DNA of 64,000 bases from Tenrec ecaudatus (GCF_050624435.1 NC_134530.1:144934721-144998720), one strand, 5' to 3'; positions 10,950 to 20,269 are shown, counted from the stretch's first letter. The notes: generated by a model not told the origin, from the letters alone. Program-made: numbers and translations.

Positions 10950-11090
10950 CCCACCCCCGGTGGAATTAAATTTTAATATGTTCCATTTAACCCACGTGAA
11001 AAATACATGGTTTCCAAGTATACTCCATATGTAAATTATTCATAAAATGCTTGTATGTGTTGCCTTTGAGATGCAATAAGCATCTTCTGA
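10950..11090. other. AT-rich, non-repetitive block, possible conserved noncoding element
   Basis: AT-rich island in GC-richer surroundings, with the near-palindrome ATTAAATTTTAAT and CCATATG. It resembles no repeat I know. Regulatory function is only a possibility; cross-species alignment would decide. Confidence 0.25.
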
Positions 11091-11257
11091 TAGGCACGCT
11101 TCATAACCATCCGAGGCTTGAGGCTACTGTCTTTGGACAGCAGAGAGAGAGACAAGAGAGTGCTCTTTCTTTGGGGGAGGCAGTAGGTGCTGGTGTGGGG
11201 ATGTGAGGGAGGTCCAGGAGCTAGTTAGTGGTGGAGTCATGTTCCCTCATTCCCAGT

Positions 11258-11275
11258 CATATATATATATATATA
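11258..11275. repeat. (AT)n microsatellite
   Basis: Uninterrupted AT alternation followed by AAAC. Confidence 0.85.
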
Positions 11276-11339
11276 AAACAGTCGCCAATTTAATTTGTTG
11301 CCCCAGGTGGACACCCTCAGTGACTTTAGCCAGGTAACT

Positions 11340-11975
11340 CACTTGGTGGCACAGGTGCTTTGAATGGGTGCTGGGCTTCTCATGGCTTCCCACATGACAG
11401 CTGCCTCAGGAGTCCTCCCCTCTGGAGGCAAAGCTGGGGCTCATGTTAAGGGGTCCTAGGATAGTGGTTCTCAACCTTTCTAATGTCGTGACCCTTTAAT
11501 ACAGTCCTTGTGTTGTGGTGACCCCCCCAACCATAAAATGGTTTCTGTTGCTGCTTCATAATTCTAATTTTGCTACTGTTATGAATTGTCATGTAAATCT
11601 CTGATATGCAGGGTATATTTTCATTGTTACAAATTGAACATGAGATCATCATGATGAATCACAAAAACAATATGTCATTATATATTTATTTCTAATGACA
11701 AATAAATGAAATTTTGTCTTGAAGCATGGTGTAGCATGGGTAACAATCTTTATGCCAGGTGAGCGTATCTGCATGTGGGCGGACCTACCTGGAGATGGAC
11801 AGAGGAGCGGTGTCTCGGTTCCTAAGAGCATCAGAAATATGTATTTTCCGATGGTTTTAGGCGACCCCTGTAAAAAGGTCACTCAACCTATATACGGGTT
11901 GTGACCCACATGTTGAAAACCGCTGTCCTATAGGGTCATTATGAGTCAAACTCTAACTTGATGATGGCAGTGAGT
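11340..11975 (+). mobile_element. AfroSINE split by a SPIN insertion
   Basis: A degraded head (TTGGTGGCACAGGTGC) lies at 11340 onward. A clear tail, TCCTATAGGGTCATTATGAG ending GATGGCAGTGAGTTTTT, lies at 11926-11975. The two are separated by the SPIN element at 11462-11925. The insertion point falls inside the conserved TCCTATAGGGTC of the SINE. The head assignment is weaker than the tail. Confidence 0.6.
11462..11925 (+). mobile_element. SPIN-type nonautonomous hAT transposon (long form)
   Basis: Left end TAGTGGTTCTCAACC and right end TGTTGAAAACCGCTG are imperfect inverted repeats of the SPIN type. Internal landmarks are GTGACCCTTTAATACAG, TGGGCGGACCTACC and GGTTTTAGGCGACCC. The 464-bp layout is shared with the element at 52499-52937. 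The flanking octamers TCCTAGGA and TCCTATAG match only in part. No transposase ORF is present. Confidence 0.85.
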
Positions 11976-12480
11976 TTTTAAAAATCATTTTATTGGGGGC
12001 TCATACAACTTTTTTCACAATACATACATACATCCATTGTGTCAAGCACATTTGTTGCCATCATCATTCTCAAAACATTTGCTTTCTACATGAGCCCTTG
12101 GTATCGGCTCCTCATTTCCCCCCTCCCTCCCCACTATCCCCTCCCTCATGAACCCTTGATAATTTATAAATTATTATTATTTTGTCATGTCTTACACTGT
12201 CTGACGTCTCCCTTCACCTACTTTGCTGAGGTTCTGTGTAGATCCTTGTAATCTGTTCCCCCTTTCTACCCCACCTTCCCTCCACCTTCCTGGTATCGCC
12301 ACTCTCACCACTAGTCCTGAAGGATCATCCGCTCTGGATTCCCTGTGTTTCCAGTTCCTATCTGTACCAGTGTACACCCTCTGGTCTAGCCGGACTTGCA
12401 AGGTAGAATTGGGATCATGATAGTGGGGGGAGGAAGCATTGAAGAGCTAGAGGAAAGGTGTGTGTTTCATCGTTGCTACC
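11976..12480 (-). mobile_element. LINE-1 3' UTR, minus strand
   Basis: Reverse complement of the second L1 3'-end type: AAAATCATTTTATTGGGGGC, then ATAATTTATAAATTATTATT and CTCATGAACCCTTG. It continues to GGTAGAATTGGGATCATGAT. The plus-strand relatives are at 38640, 45675, 53090 and 54155. 5'-truncated. Confidence 0.75.
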
Positions 12481-13165
12481 CTGCGCCCTGACTGGATTTT
12501 TGGCTCTCACACGTGCGCACACATGCCCAGAGCTGCTGTCATGAGATGAGGATCGCGTGTAAATTGGATCCCATGCTTCCTGCCCCACAGGCAATGCCTG
12601 CTTCACCTCTCAGAGACCAACAGAGAAGGTGATGGACAGAGAGGTCAAGAGCGCTGATGGGGCTGTCTGAGCACCAGCCCCAGGGACTCGAGTTTCTCAA
12701 TGACAAGAGGGGAGAGTCTACCTGTGCTTTGGGTTCCTGCTGCCAGCCGGGCGTATTCCTGCACTGCTCTGCGTGTCCTCGGGGAGTCCTGGGAAGGAGC
12801 AAGCCCAGGAGGCACAGTGAAGGCTGGAGGCTCACAGGTGGGGGACCGGGGCCGGAGGGCGCCTGGTCTCTGAGAGCAGTGTCTGGTCTGAGGTGCCGGC
12901 AGGTTACCGAGAGGTGTCTGAGGTGCCTAGAGCTTCCTTTTGAGACAGGGGGGCTGGGCTCCTCGATGTCCTCCACATAGATGTTGACCCAAAACCACAG
13001 CCCTTCTGACATCCCAGCATCAACAGGTGATGATGGGGGCCATGCGGTGGTGCCCCCACTTTTGTGCACTTATGGAGTGAAAGTGAATTGAGAGCCATTG
13101 GGTAAGAGGTGGGGGTCAGGGAGATCGAGGTGCTATCTATGTCTGATCACCCCAATTTTATGCTT
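12481..13165. other. No recognised feature
   Basis: No gene, RNA or repeat that I can support. Confidence 0.45.
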
Positions 13166-13174
13166 AGTCCCTTT

Positions 13175-13265
13175 AGGGGGCAGTCTTTGGGTGGTGCAGT
13201 GAGTGAGCTCAGCTGCTGGTGGGACGTTGGCGGTTTGGGGTCCCCCCAGAAGGGTCTGGTGGTGG
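13175..13265 (+). mobile_element. AfroSINE head fragment (weak)
   Basis: GGGTGGTGCAGTGAGTGAG, then GCTGCTGGTGG and TTGGCGGTTTG resemble the tRNA-like head and internal B-box region. No tail was found. Confidence 0.35.
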
Positions 13266-13509
13266 ACTTGTGCAAAATCCAGTGTTGAAAAGCACAGTCA
13301 GCCGCAGACACCCGGGGAGCTGCCGCGAGGGGGAACCAGCTCACGTCAGTGCTTTCCCACTCGGGGCGCCCAGGTGACTCCCCCACAGTCTGACACACGG
13401 GGAGCTACGTGGCTCTTAGGAGCCTTGCTTCCTTCTCGGCAACCCAGGATGCCTATCTCCCTCAGAATGGTGGGTGAAACGCAACGAGACGGTACATCGA
13501 GCGGAGCAC
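13266..13509. other. No recognised feature
   Basis: Spacer between SINE pieces. It may hold unrecognised SINE remains. Confidence 0.35.
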
Positions 13510-13685
13510 GGTGCATGCTCCTTTGCCGACGGGCTGGTCTGACTCATGGTGACCCTGGGTGTGGCAGGGGAGAACTGCCCACAGGGTTTCCAGAGGCAGC
13601 CGATCGCCAGGCCTTTCTTCCACAAGGCTTCTGGATGGTCGGGAACCGCCCACCTGTGGGGTAGTAGTTGAGTCTGCACCATGTG
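13510..13685 (-). mobile_element. AfroSINE variant, minus strand
   Basis: Reverse-complement landmarks: GACTCATGGTGACCCTGGGT, CCCACAGGGTTTCCAGAGGC and CGCCAGGCCTTTCTTCCAC. This is the longer variant with the GCCAGGCCTTTCTTC block, also seen at 18040 and 57270. Confidence 0.65.
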
Positions 13686-14019
13686 AACGCATTCTGTGGG
13701 CCAGCGCCTGGAAGAGCTTCATGAAACAGGCCTTTGCACCCACTCCTACTACTGTCCCTGCCCCACATTGGTTCAGCCCAGTGTCTTTCTTCTTTCTTTG
13801 AAATCAGTTGCCTTCTGCTTGCGGTCAGCACCTGATCCAGAGGCCAGCGCTGTCCTTTTTTGGGAAGTGCAAATGGGTCCCGAACAAAAGCCTTTTAAAA
13901 GACTAACAACTATTTTCTTTGGTGTGGTGCTTTACAGGGTTTCGGAGAGCCGGACTCAAAGGCAGTGAGTGAGACCAGGACACTGAAAGACAACCCACTC
14001 TGCGCGGGGTTATACCCAC

Positions 14020-14190
14020 AGATTTCTGGTGGCTTAGTGGTCATGCACTGTACTGCACCCCATAAGATCAGGAGTTTGAAACCATCAGCCTCCAGGGGAA
14101 AGGGATGGGGCTTTCTACTCCTGTGAACAGTTACAGCCTTGGGAACTCACAGGGGCAGTTCCACCTTGTCACCGTGAGGGCACATACAGG
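14020..14190 (+). mobile_element. AfroSINE
   Basis: GGTGGCTTAGTGGTCATGCA, GATCAGGAGTTTGAAACC, GGCTTTCTACTCCTGTGAAC and CACAGGGGCAGTTCCACC occur in consensus order. The tail is degraded. Confidence 0.8.
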
Positions 14191-14331
14191 GACAAGGATC
14201 AGAGAAATAGGACATTGCATAGACCTACCTCCCTCCAGCAGAGGGCAGATTCTCGGCAGCTGGCAGAGACCCTAAAGAATCCCATTGGCCAGATTGGGCA
14301 TGGGAGGGGGCTGGGAAGGCACAGGGGCCTG

Positions 14332-14400
14332 TTCTGGTGGGCAGTGGTCACCATGACAACTGTGGGCTATGGTGACATGTGCCCAACCCCATTGGGGGGC
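14332..14400 (+). pseudogene. Ectopic KCNA10 pore fragment (inverted microduplication)
   Basis: This plus-strand stretch reads [19 protein letters not shown], the Kv1.8 pore helix and selectivity filter. Aligned by hand to KCNA10 (complement of 16230-16298), it matches at about 61 of 68 bases, and about 54 of 57 over the first part. All differences in the well-aligned part are single substitutions (for example GCC to GCA and ACC to ACA). Similarity stops abruptly at both sides. The CPT after GYGDM is KCNA10-like, whereas KCNA2 and KCNA3 differ there. It is on the opposite strand, about 1.6 kb beyond the KCNA10 stop codon. It is too short to be functional. It could be a local templated insertion or an assembly error. 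Confidence 0.8.
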
Positions 14401-14634
14401 TTAGAACGAGCCCCAAGCTCCTGTGCAGAGCGGGAAGTCGATCTGATAAGTCTGTCTTATTTCAATGTTGGTAGAAAGAGCTCTCCCATTTATATTGATT
14501 TTTAAAATAGTTTTATTGACACTTCTTCTGCATCCCCCCATTTATTTAGCTGCTTCTGGTTGACAGAATACCTCTGAACACACGCTCCTGTATAAGCCCC
14601 ACTGATCAACTTGCTTCGAGGTAGGCCCAGGTCG
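14401..14634. other. No recognised feature
   Basis: AT-rich around 14500-14530. No gene. It may contain an old repeat. Confidence 0.4.
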
Positions 14635-14750
14635 TTTTCATGTCCATTCTTCATATAAGAAAAGGGAGGCCCTCTGAGGCCACATGCCTTGCCCAAAGTC
14701 ATACCCACAGGGCCTCATTGAGGTCCTCTGACTTCAAGTCTGGAAACTCA
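14635..14750 (-). mobile_element. MIR SINE relic, minus strand
   Basis: The plus-strand sequence (TCTTCATATAAGAAAAGGGA, CTTGCCCAAAGTCATACC, CTCTGACTTCAAG) follows the degenerate MIR core and its internal CTTGCCCAAGGTCAC phrase. Confidence 0.5.
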
Positions 14751-14754
14751 AACC

Positions 14755-14968
14755 CCCGCCAAACCCAGTGCTGTTGAATCGATTCCGACTCACAGCGACC
14801 TTAGAGGGCAGATTAAAATGGGCCTGTTAGCTCTCCGAAGTTGTAAGTCTCCTGGGGACAGAAAGCTTCATCTTTCTCCCACAGTACAACAGGTGGAGTT
14901 GAACCGCTGACCTTGTGGTTAGCAGCCCAACAGGTAAACCCACTGGACACACCACCTGGACTCCTGAG
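14755..14968 (-). mobile_element. AfroSINE, minus strand
   Basis: AAACCCAGTGCTGTTGAATC, GATTCCGACTCACAGCGACC, GTGGAGTTGAACCGCTGACC and GGTTAGCAGCCCAAC occur in reverse-complement consensus order. Near full length, ending at CTGGACTCCT. Confidence 0.85.
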
Positions 14969-15800
14969 TGTGGAAAGCTTCCCTTGAAAAACCTCTTAAG
15001 TGTCCGAAACACCGGGTGGTTTATATAAATGTAATATATTTTGAATAAAGACTGGTGAGTAGACACACTGCTAGTCCTGGTTTCCAGTGCTCTTTGCAAA
15101 GATAATGGCTTAACATGGGTGACAAAGGCAATGGAGCTTTCCACTCCCGTAAACAAGATTTGGAAGCGCAAAATGCCATTCTTGCTTGTCGTCCATTATC
15201 TATTTCTTGTAAGCCATGAAAACAAAAGCGGGACTGTTTTATTCTCTCCGCTTCCTTGTTCGGAGGGCCCACAGTAGGCGCTCACTAGCTATCAGGCCCT
15301 GCAATGGAACAAGACTTCAGGACTCGTTCTGCTCCAATTAAAGGCAGGGTTTCTGGAACCAGCAGCTGGCACGCCCTTCCCTCCTTGAGGGCAGTAGACA
15401 GTGGCTTATGTTTGACCCTTGACCACCTTGGTATCCCTGTCCTGTCCTTCCTCCACTCCCCTAATAGGGTGTCGCCATGAGTACTCAGTAGGTCCGTGGC
15501 ATCCATGTGTCTCCTCACGTGCTCCTCTGTCGTCAGTTGGTGCCCGGCTGCTAACTGTAATCTTTACTAGGCAAACGAATCACCCGAGGTCTTGTTAGGT
15601 GTGCAGACTCTGATTCAGGAGGTCTACGGAGCAGCCCACCCACTGTGCATTTCTAAACACCCAGGTGGTGTCGCCACTGCTGGTTGATCTGGGAGCCACA
15701 CTGCGAGGACCAAGGACTGGGCCAAGCTCTCCAAGGAAAGGAGAAGAGAATTTCTCCATCATGCATAAGGGGCGCAGCTTAGAAAAACACAGCGTTGCGT
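14969..15800. other. KCNA10 downstream flank, no feature recognised
   Basis: Non-repetitive DNA between the SINE and the KCNA10 3' end. No ORF with family similarity. Part of it could be an extended 3' UTR if the near polyadenylation signal is not used. Confidence 0.45.
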
Positions 15801-15814
15801 GCGGGATTTATGAG

Positions 15815-15820
15815 TTTATT
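15815..15820 (-). promoter_or_regulatory. Candidate polyadenylation signal AATAAA of KCNA10
   Basis: On the minus strand this reads AATAAA, about 190 bp after the KCNA10 stop. A GT-rich stretch (GCTGTGTTTTT on the minus strand, around 15788-15798) follows at a distance typical of a downstream element. Use of the site is inferred; no transcript data were available. Confidence 0.45.
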
Positions 15821-15884
15821 AAAAGTTTGCGGTTAAGTGCGCCCTCTTGGTCACAAAGGACTGATTTTGGTCTCTTGAAACACA

Positions 15885-15985
15885 GAGAGGGGAAAGGAAG
15901 GGGGCAGGAGAGGAGAAGAGGGAAACTGAGAGCAAGAGTGAGCAGGAGTGAGAGTTAGAGCGAGAGCGTGAGAGAAAGAGCCAAG
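15885..15985. repeat. GA-rich tract in the KCNA10 3' UTR
   Basis: Irregular (GAGAGT/GAGGAA)n purine run on the plus strand, giving a pyrimidine-rich CUCU tract in the KCNA10 transcript just after the stop codon. It is a potential PTB-type or triplex-prone sequence; function is not shown. Confidence 0.8.
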
Positions 15986-16007
15986 AAGCCTATGGCTGGA
16001 GGACCGG

Positions 16008-17528
16008 TCACTTCCTGGAGTTCTCTGTGGAGCGGCCACCGCTGGTCTTGGAGAGCGAGTCCGTGCTGCCCGTGCTGTTGAGGATTTTCTCGATTTCCGC
16101 CGGGAAGTTCTGCTTCTCCTCATTCTCGGTCTCGCGGTGGTAGAAGTAGTTGAAGTTGGAGACGATGACAGGCACGGGGAGGGCGATGGTGAGGACCCCC
16201 GCAATGGCGCACAGCGTGCCCACAATCTTCCCCCCCGGGGTGGTCGGGCACATGTCACCATAGCCCACAGTGGTCATGGTGACCACGGCCCACCAGAAGC
16301 CATCAGGAATGCTGGAGAAGTGGGACTCGGGCTCGTCCACCTCGGCGAAGTAGACGGCGCTGGAGAAGAGGATGACCCCGATGAAGAGGAAGAAGATGAG
16401 CAGCCCCAGCTCCCGCATGGAGGCCTTCAGCGTCTGCCCCAGGATCTGCAGCCCCTTGGAGTGGCGCGAGAGCTTGAAGATGCGGAACACCCTCACCAGG
16501 CGGATGATCCGCAGGATGGCCAGGGACATGTTCTGCTGGGCAGTCGGCTCCGTCTCCTGGACCAGCTCCGTGATGAGCGTTGCAAAGTAGGGGATGATGG
16601 AGATGATGTCGATGATGTTCATGATGTTCCTGAAGAAGTCTGTCTTGCTGGGGCACACCACGAAGCGGAGCACCAGCTCGAAGGTGAACCACACGATGCA
16701 GGTGGATTCCACCATGAAGAAAGGGTCCGTGAACATGGTGTGGGAGAGAACTGTCTTGCTCGTGTTGAGGCTGGGGTCTCTGACCACCTTCAGCTCCCTG
16801 TCCTCCCGGAACTCTGGCAGTGTCTCCAGGCAGAAGATGGTGATGGAGATGACCACAACCAGGACGGAGACCACAGCCACGCCTCGCGCCGCACTGGAGC
16901 TCTCGGGGTACTCAAAGAGGAGCCAGAACTGCCGGTGGAAGTCGTTGGTCGGGAGCGGTATCTCAGGGTCTTTGAGAAAGCCTTCGTCCTCCCGGAACTG
17001 GTCCATGGCCTCACTGCCCAGTTCATAGAAGGAGATCTCATCAGCAAAGACATCAATGGGGACGTTGGCCGGGCGCCGGATTTTCCCGCCAGATTGGTAA
17101 TAATAGAGGATCCCATCAAAACTGGGCCGGTTCCGGTCAAAGAAATACTCATTTCTCATGGAGTCAAAGAACTGCATCCTTTTCTCTCGGTCTCCCAGGA
17201 GGGTGTCTGGGAACTGATTGAGGGTTCCAAGCTGGGTCTCGAACCTCAGGCCTGCAATGTTGATGATCACCCGCTGGCTTCCTTCGCTCAGGGCCACTGG
17301 CTCCGGCCCGGGCGCATCGGCGTCGTCCTCGGGGAGCTTGCAGAAGGCTGTCTCGTGGTAAGTGTCACTGATGAGGACCCGCCAGTTGGAGAAGGGGCTG
17401 CTCCCAGGCCGGCCTTTGGGGCTGGTTGGGTCGAAGTCTGTGGCATAGTCCGGCTCTTCCTGGATTTCGTCTGAGTTGTCGAAATTGACCAGAGCAACCT
17501 CCATTTCCTTCCAGCCACACACATCCAT
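16008..17528 (-). CDS. KCNA10: KCNA10, voltage-gated potassium channel Kv1.8
   Basis: Encodes an intact 506-residue Shaker-family K+ channel alpha subunit, close to the 511 residues of the human protein. Kv1.8 forms plasma-membrane tetramers giving delayed outward K+ current, best known in vestibular hair cells and also reported in kidney. Visible parts: T1 tetramerisation domain about 86-178; S1 about 216-236; N-T-S sequon at 255 in the S1-S2 loop; S2 272-293; S3 301-319; S4 with a charge every third residue (R340, R343, R346, R349, K352, R355); S5 374-394; selectivity filter TVGYGD 420-425; S6 with PVP at 451-453. The start [10 protein letters not shown] matches human and is the first in-frame ATG of the open stretch, with A at -3 and G at +4. 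The reading frame is a single exon, as in human. The C-terminus is about four residues shorter than human, around [10 protein letters not shown], and ends in SRK without the TDV-type PDZ ligand of other Kv1 channels. Confidence 0.98.
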   Translation of the reverse strand: MDVCGWKEMEVALVNFDNSDEIQEEPDYATDFDPTSPKGRPGSSPFSNWRVLISDTYHETAFCKLPEDDADAPGPEPVALSEGSQRVIINIAGLRFETQLGTLNQFPDTLLGDREKRMQFFDSMRNEYFFDRNRPSFDGILYYYQSGGKIRRPANVPIDVFADEISFYELGSEAMDQFREDEGFLKDPEIPLPTNDFHRQFWLLFEYPESSSAARGVAVVSVLVVVISITIFCLETLPEFREDRELKVVRDPSLNTSKTVLSHTMFTDPFFMVESTCIVWFTFELVLRFVVCPSKTDFFRNIMNIIDIISIIPYFATLITELVQETEPTAQQNMSLAILRIIRLVRVFRIFKLSRHSKGLQILGQTLKASMRELGLLIFFLFIGVILFSSAVYFAEVDEPESHFSSIPDGFWWAVVTMTTVGYGDMCPTTPGGKIVGTLCAIAGVLTIALPVPVIVSNFNYFYHRETENEEKQNFPAEIEKILNSTGSTDSLSKTSGGRSTENSRK

Positions 17529-17797
17529 CCTAGGGCGAGTCAGGGGAGCAGCATGAAGACCCTCCGCCTTCCCTGCCTGCTGCCAGCTGTGGAGAAGAAG
17601 GTCATTACACAGACGCAGTGGACGCGCAGTAGCGGAGGTAAATGATACCAATGGATGGGGAAACAACCCGTGTTAGCTTGGGAAGGGCCTGATGGTTGTT
17701 TGGGCAAAATCAGCTCGCACTCCCTGAGTTTGCACTCCCTAAAAACTAGCCTGACTGAGAGAGTTTGGGGGTGGGGGGATCCCTGAGAAAGATAGGT
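17529..17797 (-). promoter_or_regulatory. KCNA10 5' UTR and proximal upstream region
   Basis: Directly upstream of the start codon on the minus strand. The reading frame stays open for about 46 codons before the ATG but has no in-frame ATG, so it is taken as leader. No splice acceptor is needed to explain it. Transcript boundaries are inferred. Confidence 0.35.
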
Positions 17798-17806
17798 CTT
17801 TATATA
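17798..17806 (-). promoter_or_regulatory. Candidate TATA box for KCNA10
   Basis: The minus strand reads TATATAAAG, a good TATAWAAG match, about 270 bp upstream of the ATG. It would place the start of transcription near 17770. A single motif match is weak evidence. Confidence 0.35.
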
Positions 17807-18035
17807 GATTGAGCGTGTGTGGGTGCTGAAATAAAAGCGGAAGTTGAACTCTGAGTAATGATAAGATACAGGTTTGTATTTGTATGACGGTCCCTTTGTG
17901 TACCCAACATTTTCACACGCCCAGTCTCAACTCTCTTTCACACTCAACAGCCAATACGTCACACCTCATTTGTAAGCAACGCCCAAGGTTGATTTTGAGG
18001 GACGTTACATGAACTAAAGCCAGAAGACCAAACTC
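17807..18035. other. KCNA10 upstream flank
   Basis: No repeat or gene recognised before the SINE at 18040. Confidence 0.4.
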
Positions 18036-18039
18036 ACGG

Positions 18040-18200
18040 CGGTTGGGTGGATTCTGACTCATGCTGGTTCCATATGTTACCATTGACCTTTTCTTCTGAG
18101 GCTTCTCTTGGCTATAATCTTCATGAAGACACATCACCAGGCCTTTCTTCTGTGCCACTGCTGGGTGGGTTTTGAACCCTCAACCTTCAGGTTAGGGTAG
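18040..18200 (-). mobile_element. AfroSINE variant, minus strand
   Basis: GGTGGATTCTGACTCATGCT, ACCAGGCCTTTCTTCTGTGC and GGTTTTGAACCCTCAACCTT are reverse-complement landmarks of the longer AfroSINE variant. It is the nearest mobile element upstream of KCNA10, about 510 bp from the ATG. Confidence 0.7.
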
Positions 18201-18269
18201 AAACAGTCGCCACCCCGGGACCTTGTTAAGTGAGAGATCATATGTAAAATGCCTGCTGGTAGGACCCAG

Positions 18270-18605
18270 ACCACAGATAATACCTACTGCGAATGGACAG
18301 AAAGATCTCGATTGGAGGAAGCCCAGCCCGAGTGCTCCTTAGAGGCAAGGGTGGCAAGAATCCGTCATACATACTTTGGGCATATCGCCAGGAGAGAGCA
18401 GTCCCTGAAGAAGGACATCCTGTTTGGTAAAATGGAGGGGTAGCAAACGAGAGGAGGTCCCCAACGAGACAGATTGTCACAGTGGCTGCAGCAATGGCTT
18501 CAAACACAGCAAGCATTGTGAGCACGGAGCAGGACTGGGCGGTGTGTCGCTCCGTTGTGCGGTCAGATGGACTCGATGGCACCAAGGACAACAGCACCAT
18601 TCTTT
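18270..18605 (+). mobile_element. BovB-like RTE LINE 3' end
   Basis: Contains AGTGCTCCTTAGAGGCAAGG, CATACATACTTTGGGCATAT, GTCACAGTGGCTGCAGCAAT and a GACTCGATGGCACCAAGGAC tail, the terminal ORF and 3' end of the afrotherian RTE. 5'-truncated, with a frame broken at a TAG in the GGTAAAATGGAGGGG region. Confidence 0.85.
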
Positions 18606-18606
18606 C

Positions 18607-18735
18607 AAGAAGCCCGGGGGGCAATGCCAGGTCAGTGCTAACCTGCTAACTCAAAGATCGAGGATTCAGACCCACCTGCTACTCCATGGGAGAAAGACGA
18701 GGGCATTTCAAGATAAATCCTGAAATACAAAGTTA
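18607..18735 (+). mobile_element. AfroSINE, truncated
   Basis: GCCCGGGGGGCAATGCCAGG, CCTGCTAACTCAAAGATCGA and CATGGGAGAAAGACGAGG follow the 5' two-thirds of AfroSINE. The tail is missing where the next RTE copy starts. Confidence 0.7.
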
Positions 18736-19765
18736 TCACGGACTTGATCGTGTCCGTGTGCCCACATGGTAACCCGCTCCTACGGCTGTCATTCAAATCT
18801 ACACACCAGCCACTAAAACCAAAGATGAGGAAACTTGTTTCTTTGGTGTTGTTTTTAACCAACTTCTGTAGTCTCAAATCGATCCAGTACAGAATCAATG
18901 ATACACTGATAACTCCTGGTGATTGGAATGTAAGCGCTGGGAACAATGAGGAACAGCGGTCGGAAACATGATCTCGGTAGTACAAACAGCTCCACAGGAC
19001 TTTGACCCGTTTCCTGGTAATACCCTTTTCAACAGCATGGAGGGTGCCCACACATTTGGCCCTTGCCAGGTGGAATCCTCATGGATCCATCAGCTCACAG
19101 GAGGAGGCTCCAGAAAGTTTGTAGGCAAGGGGACAGAAAAGACAATGGAATTCCCCCCAATGTGGAAAAGCCCTTTCGTATCTGAGGAAAGAGCGGAGGA
19201 GATGGTCAGGAGCATCAGTGAGGACCCGGCCAGGGCTTGGTTCGCCGTCAGTACCTATGGAAACAGCAGTCAAGAAATCTAAGATGAGAAAACCCCCCAC
19301 CAAAGACCGCTTTTGAGCGTCAAAAAGCAAAGATGTCACGTTGAGGCCCACGGTCTTTCTAATCACCTCATCTGCATGCCCACTTTGGACCGTGAGCAAG
19401 AGAGACGGAGAAACTGGCGCCTTTGAATGACGCATTGGCGAAGAGAATTGGGACTCCACGGAGGGTGACAGGGAAGAAATCTGGGAAGAACAAAGGGCGC
19501 GGTCGGAATGCTCCATTGCGTCCAGGAGGGGGTGCTTCGCCCCATGCATTTGTATATGGTACCAGCGCAACCAGTCCCTGGCGAAGAGGACATCAGTGTA
19601 AAAGAGGAAGGCCCTCAGAGAGTTGACGGACGCAGTGACCTCAACCACGGGCTCCCACGTAGCATCCACCTGAGGTTAGCACCGGGCTTGGTAATGTCTC
19701 CTTCTCTTGTGCACAGGATCACTGTGAGTCAGAACCAGCTTCCCAGGGTCATGACCAGCTACTGG
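18736..19765 (+). mobile_element. BovB-like RTE LINE, internally deleted copy
   Basis: The 5' part resembles the endonuclease region (ATTCAAATCTACACACCAGC; CTGGTGATTGGAATGTAAGC, encoding a G-D-W-N motif). After an internal deletion it continues with reverse-transcriptase-side sequence (ATGGAAACAGCAGTCAAGAA, AAAAAGCAAAGATGTCACGT) and ends near GGATCACTGTGAGTCAGAAC. Multiple stops and frameshifts make it inactive. Confidence 0.8.
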
Positions 19766-20020
19766 AGGGGCGCTCTGTGTACCGCACACGCCATGGGGGA
19801 GGAGGGGTTGCTCACACCCCAGGGCCTTGGCAGACAGTTTAGGAAGAGCATGTGCCCTCCAGTGCCCAGTGCCAGCACGACCCTAACGACCAGCCAACCA
19901 TGCAGACAAGGCAGCGAGGATACCTCTCTGCAAAGGGTGTCTAGCACCTGGGCAGCCTTGCTAGCCATGGCAGGCTGGCTCCCCTCAGCTAGACACTGGC
20001 ATTTGTGTCTCTCTGGTGGA
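19766..20020. other. No recognised feature
   Basis: Spacer between the RTE copy and the next SINE. Confidence 0.4.
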
Positions 20021-20025
20021 GGAGG

Positions 20026-20170
20026 GCATCCTGGTGGGGCAGCCGGTTGAATGCTGAGCTGCTAACAGAAAAGTCATCCGTTCAAACCCACCAGCTGCTC
20101 CTTGGGAGAAAGCGGAGGCAGTCTTCTCGGGCAAAGATAAACAACCTCAGAAGCCCTGTGGCGAGCATCT
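20026..20170 (+). mobile_element. AfroSINE, 3'-truncated
   Basis: GGCATCCTGGTGGGGCAGCC, GAGCTGCTAACAGAAAAGTC, TTCAAACCCACCAGCTGCTC and TTGGGAGAAAGCGGAGGCAG match the head and body. The terminal third is not recognisable. Confidence 0.8.
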
Positions 20171-20269
20171 ACTCGGTTCAGAGAGACTGCTGTGTGCCAA
20201 CGTGGACATGGTGGCAGTGCGTTACAGCGGGTGGGAGGAGGAGCGAGGGGGAAGTGCTCTATTTTAGAC

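Noticed and set aside
16137-17474. 445-codon open frame on the plus strand
   Set aside because: Antisense shadow of the KCNA10 coding exon. Its composition (D/E/H/G-rich) follows from the reverse complement of conserved channel codons, and it has no independent homology.
17529-17666. 46-residue N-terminal extension of KCNA10
   Set aside because: The frame is open but contains no ATG. The first in-frame ATG at 17528 has good initiation context and gives the family's usual N-terminus MDVCGW.
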